From Nocardia ignorata NBRC 108230 (GTDB lineage: Bacteria; Actinomycetota; Actinomycetes; Mycobacteriales; Mycobacteriaceae), in NCBI RefSeq assembly GCF_001612905.1, contig NZ_BDBI01000011.1:186001-250000 (forward strand): a stretch of 64,000 nt of DNA. The letters run 5' to 3'. The notes beneath the pieces were generated by a model that saw nothing but the letters and a program-made list of their open reading frames with translations, did no database searches and was not told where the DNA came from. The stretch's first letter is position 1. Every line of letters begins with the position of its first letter. The translations under genes were made by a program, and so were the position numbers. Shown here in pieces: positions 19,666 through 29,532 of the stretch.

Positions 19666-19681
19666 GTTACCCATGATTCTC
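19666..19681 (+). promoter_or_regulatory. GTTA-N6-ATTCTC motif, copy 2 (acyl-CoA synthetase side)
   Basis: GTTACCCATGATTCTC is preceded by AA, as in most copies. It lies 76 bases upstream of the acyl-CoA synthetase start, so each divergent gene in this 270-bp gap has one copy on its side. Confidence 0.6.
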
Positions 19682-19756
19682 TCTACTGCTAGGCTGGCTT
19701 CCATTCCGCCTAGCCGGCGGCAATTCCTTGCCGACGACCGACCCTCGGAGGTATCC

Positions 19757-21403
19757 GTGCCGTCCGTCTCCTTCGCACCGACCGAGGTCGTCCGCGCTGT
19801 TGCCGACTCCCTGGCCGCCGCCGCTGTCCTACACCGACGCGGCGCGATCGAACTCCGGCACCCGATCGAGCTCTTACGGACGGCCCGTGACGCCGCCGCT
19901 CTCGGCCCGGCCGTGACCACGCTGGCGCACGCCACCCGCGTCGCGAGTTCGGCCACCGCACTGATCGACGACCGCGGACCGATCAGCTTCGAACAGCTCG
20001 ATCACGCCTCCAACCGCCTCGCCAACGGTCTGGCCGCGCAAGGGGTCACGGCCGAGACGGTGGTCGGCGCGTTGTGCCGCGACCACCGTGGTTTCATCCT
20101 GTCGCTGCTGGCAGCGGGCAAGCTCGGCGCACGCATCGTCCTGCTCAACACCGGCATGGCAGGCCCGCAACTGCGCACGGTCGTGGAGCGCGAGCGGATC
20201 AAGATGCTGCTCGTCGACGCCGAGTTCGCCTACCTGTTCGACGATCTCGCGCGCGAGGTCCCGATCATTCTCACGCGCGCAGGCGATACCGACCGGCCGG
20301 GGCGGTCGACGATCCACGCCGTCGCCGCGTGGCACTCCGGCGTTCCACTACCAGCGCCCGCTTCGCCCGGCGGCATCGTCGTACTCACCAGCGGCACGAC
20401 CGGAACACCGAAAGGTGCTCCGCGCGGCAAGGTTTCGCCGTTGCAGTCGGCGCAGTTCCTGGATCGCATCCCGCTCCCCAAGACGAGCACCATCGTCCTC
20501 GCCGCGCCGTTGTTCCACGGCACCGGCCTGTCGCAGTTGATCCTGGGCTGGGCGCTCGGCAACACGGTGGTGCTGCTGCCGGACCGGTTCGATCCCCGCA
20601 ACACCCTGGCCGCCGTCGCCCGCCACCGCGCGAGCGCGCTCGTCCTGGTTCCGACCATGCTGCAGCGCATCGTCGATCTGGGCGAGCAGGTGCTGGCCCA
20701 ATACGACACCTCCGCGTTGACGGTGATCTTCTCGGCAGGCTCGGCACTGGCACCGGACCTGAGCCGGCGCACCGCGCGGCATTTCGGCGAGGTGCTCTAC
20801 AACCTCTACGCCTCCACCGAGGTCGCCGTGGCCGCCGTCGCGACACCGCAGGATCTGCGCGAGGCGCCGGGCACGGTCGGGCGCCCGCCCGTGGGCTGCC
20901 GGGTCGCGATCTACGACGAGCAGCGTCGCCGGATCACCACGCCGGGCGTGGTCGGGACCGTCTTCGTCACCAGCGGCCTCAGCTTCAGCGGCTACACCGA
21001 CGGCACCGGCAAGGAGATGATCGACGGGATGTGCTCGAGCGGCGATCTCGGCCATTTCGACGCCGAGGGCAGGTTGTTCATCGACGGGCGTGACGACGAC
21101 ATGATCGTCTCCGGCGGGGAGAACGTCTACCCACTCGAGGTCGAGAACCTGCTCGTCGACCGGCCCGACATCCTCGAGGCGGCCGTCGTCGGCGTCGCCG
21201 ACCGCGATTTCGGGCAGAGCCTGCGCGCCTATGTGGTGCGCGCCCCGGGCGCCTCGTGTACCGAGCGCGAGGTGAAGGAGTACGTGCGCACCACCCTCGC
21301 GCGACACAAAGTTCCCCGCGAGGTGCGGTTCGTCGACGCCCTGCCGCGCAACGCCACCGGCAAAGTCCTGCGCCACCGACTGGAAGCCGTGGACACACCA
21401 TGA
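19757..21403 (+). CDS. AMP-dependent acyl-CoA synthetase (FadD family)
   Basis: This 548-residue adenylate-forming enzyme has the P-loop VLTSGTTGTPKGAPRGK, the adenine-binding NLYASTEVAV, the hinge block GRDDDMIVSGGENVYPLEVE and the C-terminal catalytic lysine in PRNATGKVLRH. It would activate a carboxylic acid to its CoA thioester. The GTG at 19757 has GGAGG five bases upstream; the ATG at 19637 lies within the promoter region carrying the shared motif, so it was rejected. The stop overlaps the start of a PucR-type regulator gene. Confidence 0.9.
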   Translation: MPSVSFAPTEVVRAVADSLAAAAVLHRRGAIELRHPIELLRTARDAAALGPAVTTLAHATRVASSATALIDDRGPISFEQLDHASNRLANGLAAQGVTAETVVGALCRDHRGFILSLLAAGKLGARIVLLNTGMAGPQLRTVVERERIKMLLVDAEFAYLFDDLAREVPIILTRAGDTDRPGRSTIHAVAAWHSGVPLPAPASPGGIVVLTSGTTGTPKGAPRGKVSPLQSAQFLDRIPLPKTSTIVLAAPLFHGTGLSQLILGWALGNTVVLLPDRFDPRNTLAAVARHRASALVLVPTMLQRIVDLGEQVLAQYDTSALTVIFSAGSALAPDLSRRTARHFGEVLYNLYASTEVAVAAVATPQDLREAPGTVGRPPVGCRVAIYDEQRRRITTPGVVGTVFVTSGLSFSGYTDGTGKEMIDGMCSSGDLGHFDAEGRLFIDGRDDDMIVSGGENVYPLEVENLLVDRPDILEAAVVGVADRDFGQSLRAYVVRAPGASCTEREVKEYVRTTLARHKVPREVRFVDALPRNATGKVLRHRLEAVDTP

Positions 21404-22704
21404 CAGTCCGAGAACCACAGACGGCACCACCGCTCAGGCCGGTTGCAGCACTCGGCCGTACCCGCGTCGCCGCAGGTGGTGGCACCGAGGCGATCGAGGA
21501 GGATCCGACGATGCCGCTGGACCTGGCCGACCAGCCACCGCGGTGTGCGCAGCCCGATGTCGGCGTCATGACCGGACGGGTCGTCAGCTACTTCGTCCGC
21601 GACCTCGCCAGGCGCCGTGCGCTGCTCGGTGACGCGATCTCGGACGAGCTCACCACGTCCACCGGCATGTGCGCGCGGATCGGCCGGAGCATCGTCGACG
21701 ACGAGGATGTCGCGGGCGAACTCGACTGGCTCACGACCGCCGCGGCTGTCTGGGCCAGGGAAGGGTTGTCGATCGAGGACATCCTCCGTGCCTTCCACGA
21801 GGCGCTGTGGGCGAGCGTGGACACGGTGTTCTCCCCCCGCAACGGCTATGGCGACGACACGCTCGCCGCGGGACTGCGCGCATCAGTGCGACTCTCGAAT
21901 CTCCTGTCCACCACGATGATCAGCGCGTATCTGCGCGAATACCGCGTGGTCGCGGGCGAACACCACACCGCGATGCGGACCGTGACCTCGGCGCTGCTCG
22001 CCGGCCGCGCGACGACCACGATGGCCCGGGAGTCGGGCGTGCACATCGCGGACGCGTATCGGGTGCTCGCAGTGTCGATTCCCCGCAGGTCACCGAAGCA
22101 GTGGCAGACCGGCGATACGGCACGGCGACGACTCCACCGTGTCCACAAAGCACTGGAACGGCACATCGATACCGCCCTCGCGATGCTGTCATCCGACGGC
22201 GGCACCATCCTGATCCCCGGTGACGACACCGATGATGTCCGATTCGACAGCCTCGTCGACACACTCTCGACCGCTGCCCGCGCCGAGATCACCGTGGCCG
22301 TGGTCGTCAGCGGCACCGCCGACATTCCCGACGCGGCACAGCTCGCACACGAACTTCTCGACATCGCGGGCCGACTCGGCTACCCACCCGCACTCTACCG
22401 ATTCGAAGACCTCGCGCTGGAATACCAGCTCACCCGGCCCGGACCGGGCCTGGCCGGACTCGGCGAATTGCTCGCGCCGCTGGACGATCATCCCGCATTG
22501 GCCAAGACCGTCCGGGTGCTCGTCGCCAACAACATGAATCGCCAGCGCACCGCGCGGCAGCTGCATGTGCACACCAACACCGTCATCTACCGGCTCGGCC
22601 GGATCGCGGCCTTGACCGGGATCGATGCGACCGGCGCCACCGGACTCTGGCAACTGAAGTCGGCCATGGTGGCCCGCGCGTTCCACGCCGAAAAACGGTG
22701 GTGA
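21400..22704 (+). CDS. PucR family transcriptional regulator
   Basis: This 434-residue regulator has a C-terminal Fis-like HTH_30 (MNRQRTARQLHVHTNTVIYR, then LGRIAALTG) preceded by a degenerate GGDEF/CdaR-like central domain. The N-terminal half is helical and contains DDEDVAGELDWLTTAAAVWA. PucR/CdaR proteins sense catabolic intermediates. Its ATG overlaps the stop of the acyl-CoA synthetase gene, so it is co-translated with that enzyme and probably regulates this or a nearby pathway. Confidence 0.85.
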   Translation: MTVREPQTAPPLRPVAALGRTRVAAGGGTEAIEEDPTMPLDLADQPPRCAQPDVGVMTGRVVSYFVRDLARRRALLGDAISDELTTSTGMCARIGRSIVDDEDVAGELDWLTTAAAVWAREGLSIEDILRAFHEALWASVDTVFSPRNGYGDDTLAAGLRASVRLSNLLSTTMISAYLREYRVVAGEHHTAMRTVTSALLAGRATTTMARESGVHIADAYRVLAVSIPRRSPKQWQTGDTARRRLHRVHKALERHIDTALAMLSSDGGTILIPGDDTDDVRFDSLVDTLSTAARAEITVAVVVSGTADIPDAAQLAHELLDIAGRLGYPPALYRFEDLALEYQLTRPGPGLAGLGELLAPLDDHPALAKTVRVLVANNMNRQRTARQLHVHTNTVIYRLGRIAALTGIDATGATGLWQLKSAMVARAFHAEKRW

Positions 22705-22709
22705 ACCAC

Positions 22710-23522
22710 ATGCGAATCGCCGTGCTGTGTTACCCGGGCATGACCGCACTGGACGCGATAGGCCCGTACGAGGTCCTCCGGTTCATGCCGGCAACGAGCA
22801 TCCGATTCGTCTGGCATGACGTCGGTCCGATCGTCACCGACAGCGGCAGCCTCCCGCTGGTCGGCAGCATATGCGGCACCGAGCGCGCCCGGATCCTTCA
22901 GCTGGACATCGAGTACGACCCCGCACCGCCCTTCGACATGCCACGGCCGACCGAAACTTCGGCGTCGATCCGTCGCGCGGCCCTCGCCGATCAAGTTCGG
23001 CTCGGTCTGAGCTCCGGAATGGCACCCAGAATCGCCAGGTCGGTGCCGTTGCTGTCGTGGCGCAGGGCGATGCGGAGGGTACGGCGCGGCACCACCGCGA
23101 AGCCCGAGCCCGCGGTGCACGACCTCTCACGGAGCACATCCGAGTCACCCCTGCAGGTTCTGCATCCGCCGATCGCGGCCGGCCTCGTCGATCATGTGTC
23201 CTACCGGCTGTGGTGGCACAAGCAACGTTCCGTCTCACAGATGATCCGGCTGGCCTACACCGGCGCGGATGCCCGCTTCGTGATCCGCGCCGCGCACGAG
23301 CACGTCAAAGGTCGTGACAACCTCGGGCGCCGATACCACGCGTTGCATCCCGAGGTCTTCCACTTCCAGCACGCCACCTACGTGGAGACTCTGTTCACCG
23401 CCGTCGACATGTTCATCCGCCCGATGTCGGCCGACGAGCACGAGCGGCTCTACGCCGAATGCTGCGAGGCGCGGGCACATCTGGCGCCTCGCGCGGTTCG
23501 CTGTCTGCCGGTCGCTCGATAA
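22710..23522 (+). pseudogene. Hybrid remnant: truncated DJ-1/PfpI gene fused in frame to a DUF2236 fragment
   Basis: The first about 54 residues (RIAVLCYPGMTALDAIGPYE onward) match the N-terminus of DJ-1/PfpI isonitrile-hydratase-like proteins. The text then jumps to LQLDIEYDPAPPFD, which belongs near the C-terminus of that family, so about 140 residues including the catalytic cysteine are missing. After a low-similarity linker, residues about 147-250 (PLQVLHPPIAAGLVDHVSYR onward to MSADEHERLYAECC) match the first half of a different DUF2236 subtype. The second half of that protein is absent. The frame is open but the product lacks both active sites, so I call it a pseudogene, although expression as a short protein cannot be excluded. 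Confidence 0.65.
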
Positions 23523-23546
23523 CAGTACGGATTCGTGGCAGGCCGC

Positions 23547-24395
23547 TCACACCAACGGCAGGCCGCGCGCCCGTCGGCGGCGCATGTCGTGCAGGTATGT
23601 CTCGAAGGGGTACAGCCGCCAGGACTCGGGGACCACCGACAGCACGCGGCCGATCGCCCGCATCGTGATCTCGAAGGCGCGCTGCTTGCGGCCACTCCAC
23701 GACAACCCGAGTTCATCGCGAAAGTGTTGTGGCAGAAAGCCGGTGGTGAAAAACCTGTTCACCCGGCGGAACAGGAGTCGCTCCCACGGCCGGTAGGGGC
23801 CCATGTCGACCACCTGGCTCACGAGGTATTCCCGTACCTCGTCGTCCAAGGAGAGGCCGGGGAGCATGGACTCCCAATAGTCGGCGAAGGCGGCACGATC
23901 CGCGGGCCAGAGTTCCGGTGGCACCTGCAGGGTTGTCCCGAATCGCGCTGATTCCGAGTACAACTCGTCCGCCGACTCCTCGTCCGGCGCACCGAACAGA
24001 AAGGTCAGCGAATCGAGGGTGCCACGGTAGAGGCAGGCCGCGACCCACAGTTGCAGCCGCGGATCGAAGGCGTTGTAGCGCACCGGGCTGTCGGGCCGCG
24101 ATCGCACCTGCCGGTGCGCGGTGTTCACGGCCGCGCGGAAGGCGACCCGATCTTCCTCGGTGCCGAGCATCGCGACCGCCAGGTACGTCAACGTGGTTCG
24201 CCCCCGCTTCCGTGGACGCAGATCGAAACGTCCACTGGTCACGGTGCTTTCCACGACCCCGCGACCGACCGGCGCCCAGCTCAGTTGCATGATCACATTC
24301 GCTGGGCCGCCGAGAAGCGCCGCCGGACCCGCCATGTAGCGCCGCCGGTCGCCCGACGGTTCCGATGTTCGTACCGCTGCGGTCCGACGACGCAT
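23547..24395 (-). CDS. DUF2236 oxygenase-like protein, second paralogue
   Basis: This 282-residue protein is a paralogue of the one at 18482-19486. It shares TTLTYLAVAMLGTEEDR, NTAHRQVRSRPDSPVRYNAF, FGTTLQVPPELWP and FLPQHFRDELGLSWS with it. The predicted haem-site Arg/Thr and histidine are kept. It lacks the first about 50 residues of the longer paralogue. The ATG at 24395 has GGAG five bases upstream. It lies 46 bases downstream of the thiolase gene in the same direction and is likely to be expressed from the motif-bearing promoter upstream of that gene. Confidence 0.8.
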   Translation of the reverse strand: MRRRTAAVRTSEPSGDRRRYMAGPAALLGGPANVIMQLSWAPVGRGVVESTVTSGRFDLRPRKRGRTTLTYLAVAMLGTEEDRVAFRAAVNTAHRQVRSRPDSPVRYNAFDPRLQLWVAACLYRGTLDSLTFLFGAPDEESADELYSESARFGTTLQVPPELWPADRAAFADYWESMLPGLSLDDEVREYLVSQVVDMGPYRPWERLLFRRVNRFFTTGFLPQHFRDELGLSWSGRKQRAFEITMRAIGRVLSVVPESWRLYPFETYLHDMRRRRARGLPLV

Positions 24396-24441
24396 GGCTA
24401 CTCCAGGGTTTGGTTGATCACGGGATCGAAGCGCGAGCGCG

Positions 24442-25605
<1,164 letters not shown>

Positions 25606-25650
25606 TGCGTTCCTCCTGCACAGCCACCCCAGCGGCGACATCACCGATAA

Positions 25651-25666
25651 GTTACTAGCCATTCTC
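25651..25666 (+). promoter_or_regulatory. GTTA-N6-ATTCTC motif, copy 3 (thiolase side)
   Basis: GTTACTAGCCATTCTC is preceded by TAA and followed by GCT, as in the copy at 41085. It lies 46 bases upstream of the thiolase start codon, a position suited to repression. Confidence 0.6.
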
Positions 25667-25730
25667 GCTGACGACAACCAGGCGAGCTCCTGGTCGACTA
25701 CCTATAGGCAATCGGCGATTCTTGCGCTAT

Positions 25731-25746
25731 GTTACCCGTAATTCTC
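25731..25746 (+). promoter_or_regulatory. GTTA-N6-ATTCTC motif, copy 4 (mce side)
   Basis: GTTACCCGTAATTCTC lies about 218 bases before the first mce-operon gene. Confidence 0.6.
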
Positions 25747-25756
25747 GTCACAGAGC

Positions 25757-25773
25757 GAGGAATGCATAGTAAC
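25757..25773 (-). promoter_or_regulatory. GTTA-N6-ATTC motif, copy 5, inverted and one base longer
   Basis: On the minus strand the text reads GTTACTATGCATTCCTC. It keeps GTTA-N6-ATTC but has one extra C before the final TC. It faces copy 4 at short distance, so the pair forms a head-to-head arrangement in front of the mce genes. Confidence 0.45.
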
Positions 25774-25963
25774 TTAATCGGTGCAGTCGCCGTAGGTGAG
25801 CACCGTAATCCCCACGCTATCCGACGATCCAGGGGAAGATCCCGAATAGCCGATTCCTTTCTCCCCACCGAACACCAAGCAACATCACTCGACCGTCAGC
25901 GACGTCGGCCGCCCGCCGGCCCCCGCTGATCCACGGTCCTGCAGGAAGGAACAGCGGCACGCC

Positions 25964-26188
25964 ATGTTGCGACGGCTGGACAGATTTCTCAGCTACGAGA
26001 TGAAGGTGTCCGAATTTCTCGGCACCCTGATCATTCTCGGGATCCCCTACGGTCTCGTCGGGGTGATCTGGACCCTCACCCACACGAGCCACCTGCGCGA
26101 TCTCCACGGCGCGGACCTGGTGATCTCGTTCCTCGGGTCGATCGTGTGCTGGCCGGTGCTCACCTTCGCGAATGTGACGATGACCTGA
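25964..26188 (+). CDS. Small membrane protein at the head of the mce operon
   Basis: This 74-residue protein has two hydrophobic helices (residues about 18-38 and 50-68) and an amphipathic, basic N-terminus (LRRLDRFLSYEMKVSEF). The ATG at 25964 follows AGGAAGGAAC at a somewhat long distance. The stop overlaps the next start (ATGA). It is not part of the core mce set known from M. tuberculosis, so it may be an accessory of the transporter; the function is unknown. Confidence 0.75.
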   Translation: MLRRLDRFLSYEMKVSEFLGTLIILGIPYGLVGVIWTLTHTSHLRDLHGADLVISFLGSIVCWPVLTFANVTMT

Positions 26189-26385
26189 TGATGGCGCTGG
26201 TCTGGGTCATCGATCTGGTGGTGACCGTCGTCAAGATCCTCGGCGGACGTACCGAGGTGAATCCGGTGCTCCGATTCGGTATGTGGATCGCCGTTCTGTG
26301 CGCGTTCGGGCTCGGCCTCGCCGCCCTCGCCGGACTCGTCGTCCTGCTCGACCACTGGCTCAGCACGAGGATCGGTGCCGCATGA
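26188..26385 (+). CDS. Second small membrane protein preceding yrbEA
   Basis: This 65-residue protein has two hydrophobic helices (MALVWVIDLVVTVVKILGG and MWIAVLCAFGLGLAALAGLV). The start overlaps the previous stop and the end overlaps the yrbEA start, so it is embedded in the translationally coupled operon. ATG at 26191 is an alternative start. No homologous function is recognised. Confidence 0.72.
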   Translation: MMALVWVIDLVVTVVKILGGRTEVNPVLRFGMWIAVLCAFGLGLAALAGLVVLLDHWLSTRIGAA

Positions 26386-27233
26386 CGTCACAACCGGCCA
26401 CCGAACCGTCCGAGGTCGGACGGATCATCGACAGCGCCACCGGGCTCTGGCGACGACATCCCCAGCGATCGGTCGAGACCCTCGGCAGGCAGGTCCTGCT
26501 CGGCAGGTCCGCGATCGTGCAACTGTTCCTCTCACTGGTGCGGCGACGATTTCCGTTCCAGGAGTTCGTGAAACAGTGCGCCTTCATGGCCAATGTCTCG
26601 GCCCTGCCGACCGTCTTCGTCGCCATCCCGGTCGCGGTGGTCGTCTCGATCCAGGTGGGCGCGCTGGTCAACCAGGTCGGTGCGACCACCTTCATCGGCG
26701 CGGTCGCCGGCCTCGGCATCATCCGTCAGGGCGCACCGCTGGTGACTTCGCTGATGATCGCGGGGGCGGTCGGTTCGGCGATCTGCGCCGACCTCGGCTC
26801 GCGCACGATCCGCGAGGAGATCGACGCGATGAAGGTGATGGGCGTCGACCCGGTGCGCAGGCTCGTCGCACCCCGCCTGGTGGCCGCGGTGGTGGTGAGC
26901 ATGCTGCTGTGCGGGTTCATCGTCTTCGTCGGCTTCGCCACCGCGTACCTGTTCAATGTGTATGCCCAGCACGGCACACCGGGTTCGTTCATCAGTTCGT
27001 TCGCCTCGTTCGCGGTGGCCAACGACCTGCTGGTCGCGCTGTTCAAGGCGGCGATCTTCGGTGCGCTCACCGCGATCATCGCCTGCGATATCGGCCTGCA
27101 CACCAAGGGCGGCCCCGGCGGGGTCGCGAACTCGGTGAACTCGGCGGTGGTCACCTCGGCGCTGATGCTGTTCGCGACGAACATCATCGTCACCCAGCTC
27201 TACAACGCCCTCTTCCCGGCGAAGGTGGTGTGA
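26382..27233 (+). CDS. yrbEA: Mce transporter permease YrbEA (MlaE family)
   Basis: This 283-residue integral membrane protein of the MlaE/YrbE family forms the channel of the Mce lipid importer with YrbEB. Characteristic blocks are RFPFQEFVKQCAFMANVSAL and the conserved cytoplasmic loop GSRTIREEIDAMKVMGVDPV, which contacts the ATPase. About five membrane helices are visible. The ATPase (MceG/Mkl) is not encoded in the window, which is usual for mce loci. The ATG overlaps the upstream stop. Confidence 0.92.
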   Translation: MTSQPATEPSEVGRIIDSATGLWRRHPQRSVETLGRQVLLGRSAIVQLFLSLVRRRFPFQEFVKQCAFMANVSALPTVFVAIPVAVVVSIQVGALVNQVGATTFIGAVAGLGIIRQGAPLVTSLMIAGAVGSAICADLGSRTIREEIDAMKVMGVDPVRRLVAPRLVAAVVVSMLLCGFIVFVGFATAYLFNVYAQHGTPGSFISSFASFAVANDLLVALFKAAIFGALTAIIACDIGLHTKGGPGGVANSVNSAVVTSALMLFATNIIVTQLYNALFPAKVV

Positions 27234-27234
27234 C

Positions 27235-28098
27235 GTGGCCGCCGAATACATCCCACCCGCGATGCGCCCGGTGCAGGCGCTGGCCGCCACGGCCAAGGTG
27301 CCGGTCCAGGCCAATCAGCGGCTCGGTCATCAGGCCATCGTGTTCTTCCAGGCGCTGCTGGCGATCCCGTTCACGCTGCGCCACTACCGCAAGGAAGTCG
27401 CCCGCCTCGTCGCCGATGTCGGCTGGGGCAACGGATCGCTGATCGTCGGTGGCGGCACGGTCGGCGTGGTGATCGTGCTGTGCGCGTTCGGCGGCATCAC
27501 CGTCGGCATGGAGTCCTACTCGGCGCTGAACCTGCTCACCATGGGCCCGCTCACCGGCGCCATCTCCGGCTTCGCGACCACCAGGGAGATCGCGCCGATC
27601 CTCGGCACGCTCGCCTTCGCCATCCAGTCGGGGTGCCGGTTCACCGCCCAGCTCGGTTCGATGCGGATCTCCGAGGAGATCGACGCACTCGAGTCCATCG
27701 CCATCCGGCCGTTGCCGTACCTGGTGACCACCCGGATGCTCGCGGCGACCATCACCATCGTCCCGCTCTACACCGTCGGTCTCGCGGTGGCCTATGTGGC
27801 GACCAAGCTGTCGGTGCTGTTCCTGGGCGGCACGACCGCGGGCACCTACGACCACTACTTCTACCAATTCCTGCTCGGCCCCGATGTGTTCTTCTCACTG
27901 CTCAAAGTGGTGGTCTTCGTGCTGATCGCCGCCTTCATCCAGTGCTACTACGGCTTCGTCGCCACCGGTGGGCCAGAAGGCGTCGGAGTGGCGGCCGGAC
28001 GGGCGATCAAGATGGTCATCGTCGTCATGGTCTTCACGAATCTTTTTCTCACGCTAGCGATCTGGGGCATCGACCCCGGATTCCGGATCTCGGGATAG
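27235..28098 (+). CDS. yrbEB: Mce transporter permease YrbEB (MlaE family)
   Basis: This 287-residue partner of YrbEA has the family loop GSMRISEEIDALESIAIRPL and the membrane block GGGTVGVVIVLCAFGGITVG. The GTG start at 27235 lies one base after the yrbEA stop. Together the two permeases form the inner-membrane core onto which the MceA-F needle docks (known for mycobacterial Mce1 and Mce4). Confidence 0.92.
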   Translation: MAAEYIPPAMRPVQALAATAKVPVQANQRLGHQAIVFFQALLAIPFTLRHYRKEVARLVADVGWGNGSLIVGGGTVGVVIVLCAFGGITVGMESYSALNLLTMGPLTGAISGFATTREIAPILGTLAFAIQSGCRFTAQLGSMRISEEIDALESIAIRPLPYLVTTRMLAATITIVPLYTVGLAVAYVATKLSVLFLGGTTAGTYDHYFYQFLLGPDVFFSLLKVVVFVLIAAFIQCYYGFVATGGPEGVGVAAGRAIKMVIVVMVFTNLFLTLAIWGIDPGFRISG

Positions 28099-28107
28099 GT
28101 CGATCGG

Positions 28108-29532
28108 ATGATTCTCGATCTCAGCGGCCGCGGCCCCAAACCCCTGCAGCTCACCGCGGCGGGCCTGGCGATGATCACCGCGTTCGCGGTCGCGCTGTAT
28201 CTGCTCGCCCTGCGCTACAACGGCGAGTTCGAGGAAACGGTGACCGTCGGCGCCGACCTCACCAGCACCGGCGACGGCTTACCGCAGCGCGCGGATGTGA
28301 AGTTCCGCGGCATGATCGTCGGCGTCGTCGGCTCGGTGGAGATGGTCGCGGCGGGCGAACGCCAGCGAGCCACCCTCGAGCTGAAACCCGGCCTGGCCGA
28401 GACGATTCCGAATACCGTCACCGCCCGTGTGGTGCCCGACAACATCTTCGGTGTCTCGTCCATCCAGCTGGTCGACAACGGCGCCGCCACCTCGGGTCTG
28501 CGCGCGGGTGCGGTGATCGCCGAGGACACCAGCGAGGCGACCATCCAGCTGCAGACCACGCTCAACACCCTGCGCGACGTGCTCACCACCATCCAGCCGG
28601 AGAAGCTCGGCCGGGTGCTCGCCACCTTGTCGGCGGCGCTCGACCCGGCCGGTCGCGCGCCGGGCTCGACGATCGAGCGCCTCGATCAGTGGCTCACGAC
28701 CGTGCACCGGATTCCCGAGATCGGTGACCTGCTCGGCGATCTCGGGCGTGCGTCGACGGCGCTGAGCCAGTCGGCGCCGGAGCTGGTCGGTGTGCTCGCC
28801 GACTCGGTGAACTCCGCCCGCACCCTCAACGAACACCGAACCGACCTGATCGAACTGCTCATGCAGGGAAACAGTGCCGTGGAATCGGTGAACGTGCTGT
28901 TCGGTGCGAACCCGAACGCGGGCAAGGAGCTGGTCGCGGGGCTGGACGACCTGCTCGGCGGCATCGCCCGCGATCCCGGCGCACTGCAGACGACGGCGGC
29001 CAATCTCAATACGTCGCTGCGCAATTTGCAGCAGGTCTTCAACTTCGGCTCGCGCAGGCAGATGACCTGGCGGATGGATGTGACGTTCACGCCCTTCCAG
29101 CAGTACACCGCCGCCGACTGCCCCCGCTACGGCGAGATGACCGGTCCCCGCTGCGGCGGACCGACCGTCCCGGAAGTCGCACCGCCGCAGGAGTATCCGC
29201 CCGGCATGCTGCCGAACCGGCTCGAGGCCGCGGGGCCCGCACCGGTGATGCCCGCAGTGCCGCAGCTGCCCGCGCTCCCGAGCATCACCGTTCCGGCGAT
29301 CCCCGGCCTGCCCCCGATCCCGGGGCTGCCCGCCATCCCGGGGATCACGGCACCGGCCGCGGCGGTCGAACCCACACCCGCCACCACCCCGGCCGCACAG
29401 CGGCTCACCGGCATCGAGGCCATATCGGCGCTGGTCGGCGGGAGGCCGACGTTCAGCCAGCTGCTGTTGCTGAGCTCGATCCTCGGCGACACCCCCCTCG
29501 TTCCCGACACAGAAGACGGTGTCCGACAGTGA
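28108..29532 (+). CDS. mceA: Mce family protein MceA with proline-rich C-terminal tail
   Basis: This 474-residue protein has an N-terminal membrane anchor (residues about 12-32). An MCE domain follows (residues about 40-120: VTVGADLTSTGDGLPQRADV, VKFRGMIVGVVGSVE) and then a long helical needle region. Residues about 360-440 are proline-rich with IPGLP-type repeats (PAIPGLPPIPGLPAIPGI). It is the first of six MCE subunits that make the periplasmic lipid tunnel. The end overlaps mceB. Confidence 0.92.
   Translation: MILDLSGRGPKPLQLTAAGLAMITAFAVALYLLALRYNGEFEETVTVGADLTSTGDGLPQRADVKFRGMIVGVVGSVEMVAAGERQRATLELKPGLAETIPNTVTARVVPDNIFGVSSIQLVDNGAATSGLRAGAVIAEDTSEATIQLQTTLNTLRDVLTTIQPEKLGRVLATLSAALDPAGRAPGSTIERLDQWLTTVHRIPEIGDLLGDLGRASTALSQSAPELVGVLADSVNSARTLNEHRTDLIELLMQGNSAVESVNVLFGANPNAGKELVAGLDDLLGGIARDPGALQTTAANLNTSLRNLQQVFNFGSRRQMTWRMDVTFTPFQQYTAADCPRYGEMTGPRCGGPTVPEVAPPQEYPPGMLPNRLEAAGPAPVMPAVPQLPALPSITVPAIPGLPPIPGLPAIPGITAPAAAVEPTPATTPAAQRLTGIEAISALVGGRPTFSQLLLLSSILGDTPLVPDTEDGVRQ

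Larger units (their letters stand above)
25606..25963. promoter_or_regulatory. 358-bp divergent control region between thiolase and mce operons
   Basis: This non-coding stretch is relatively AT-rich in its first half. It holds three copies of the GTTA-N6-ATTC motif at 25651-25666, 25731-25746 and, on the minus strand, 25757-25773. The last about 130 bases before the mce start are GC-richer and show only the ribosome site AGGAAGGAAC. No convincing coding frame was found. Confidence 0.55.

Noticed and set aside
18482..24395. Calling the DUF2236 proteins latex-clearing protein (Lcp)
   Set aside because: They share the DUF2236 core, but no Lcp-specific signature or secretion signal was seen. The family is broad, so only the family name is used.
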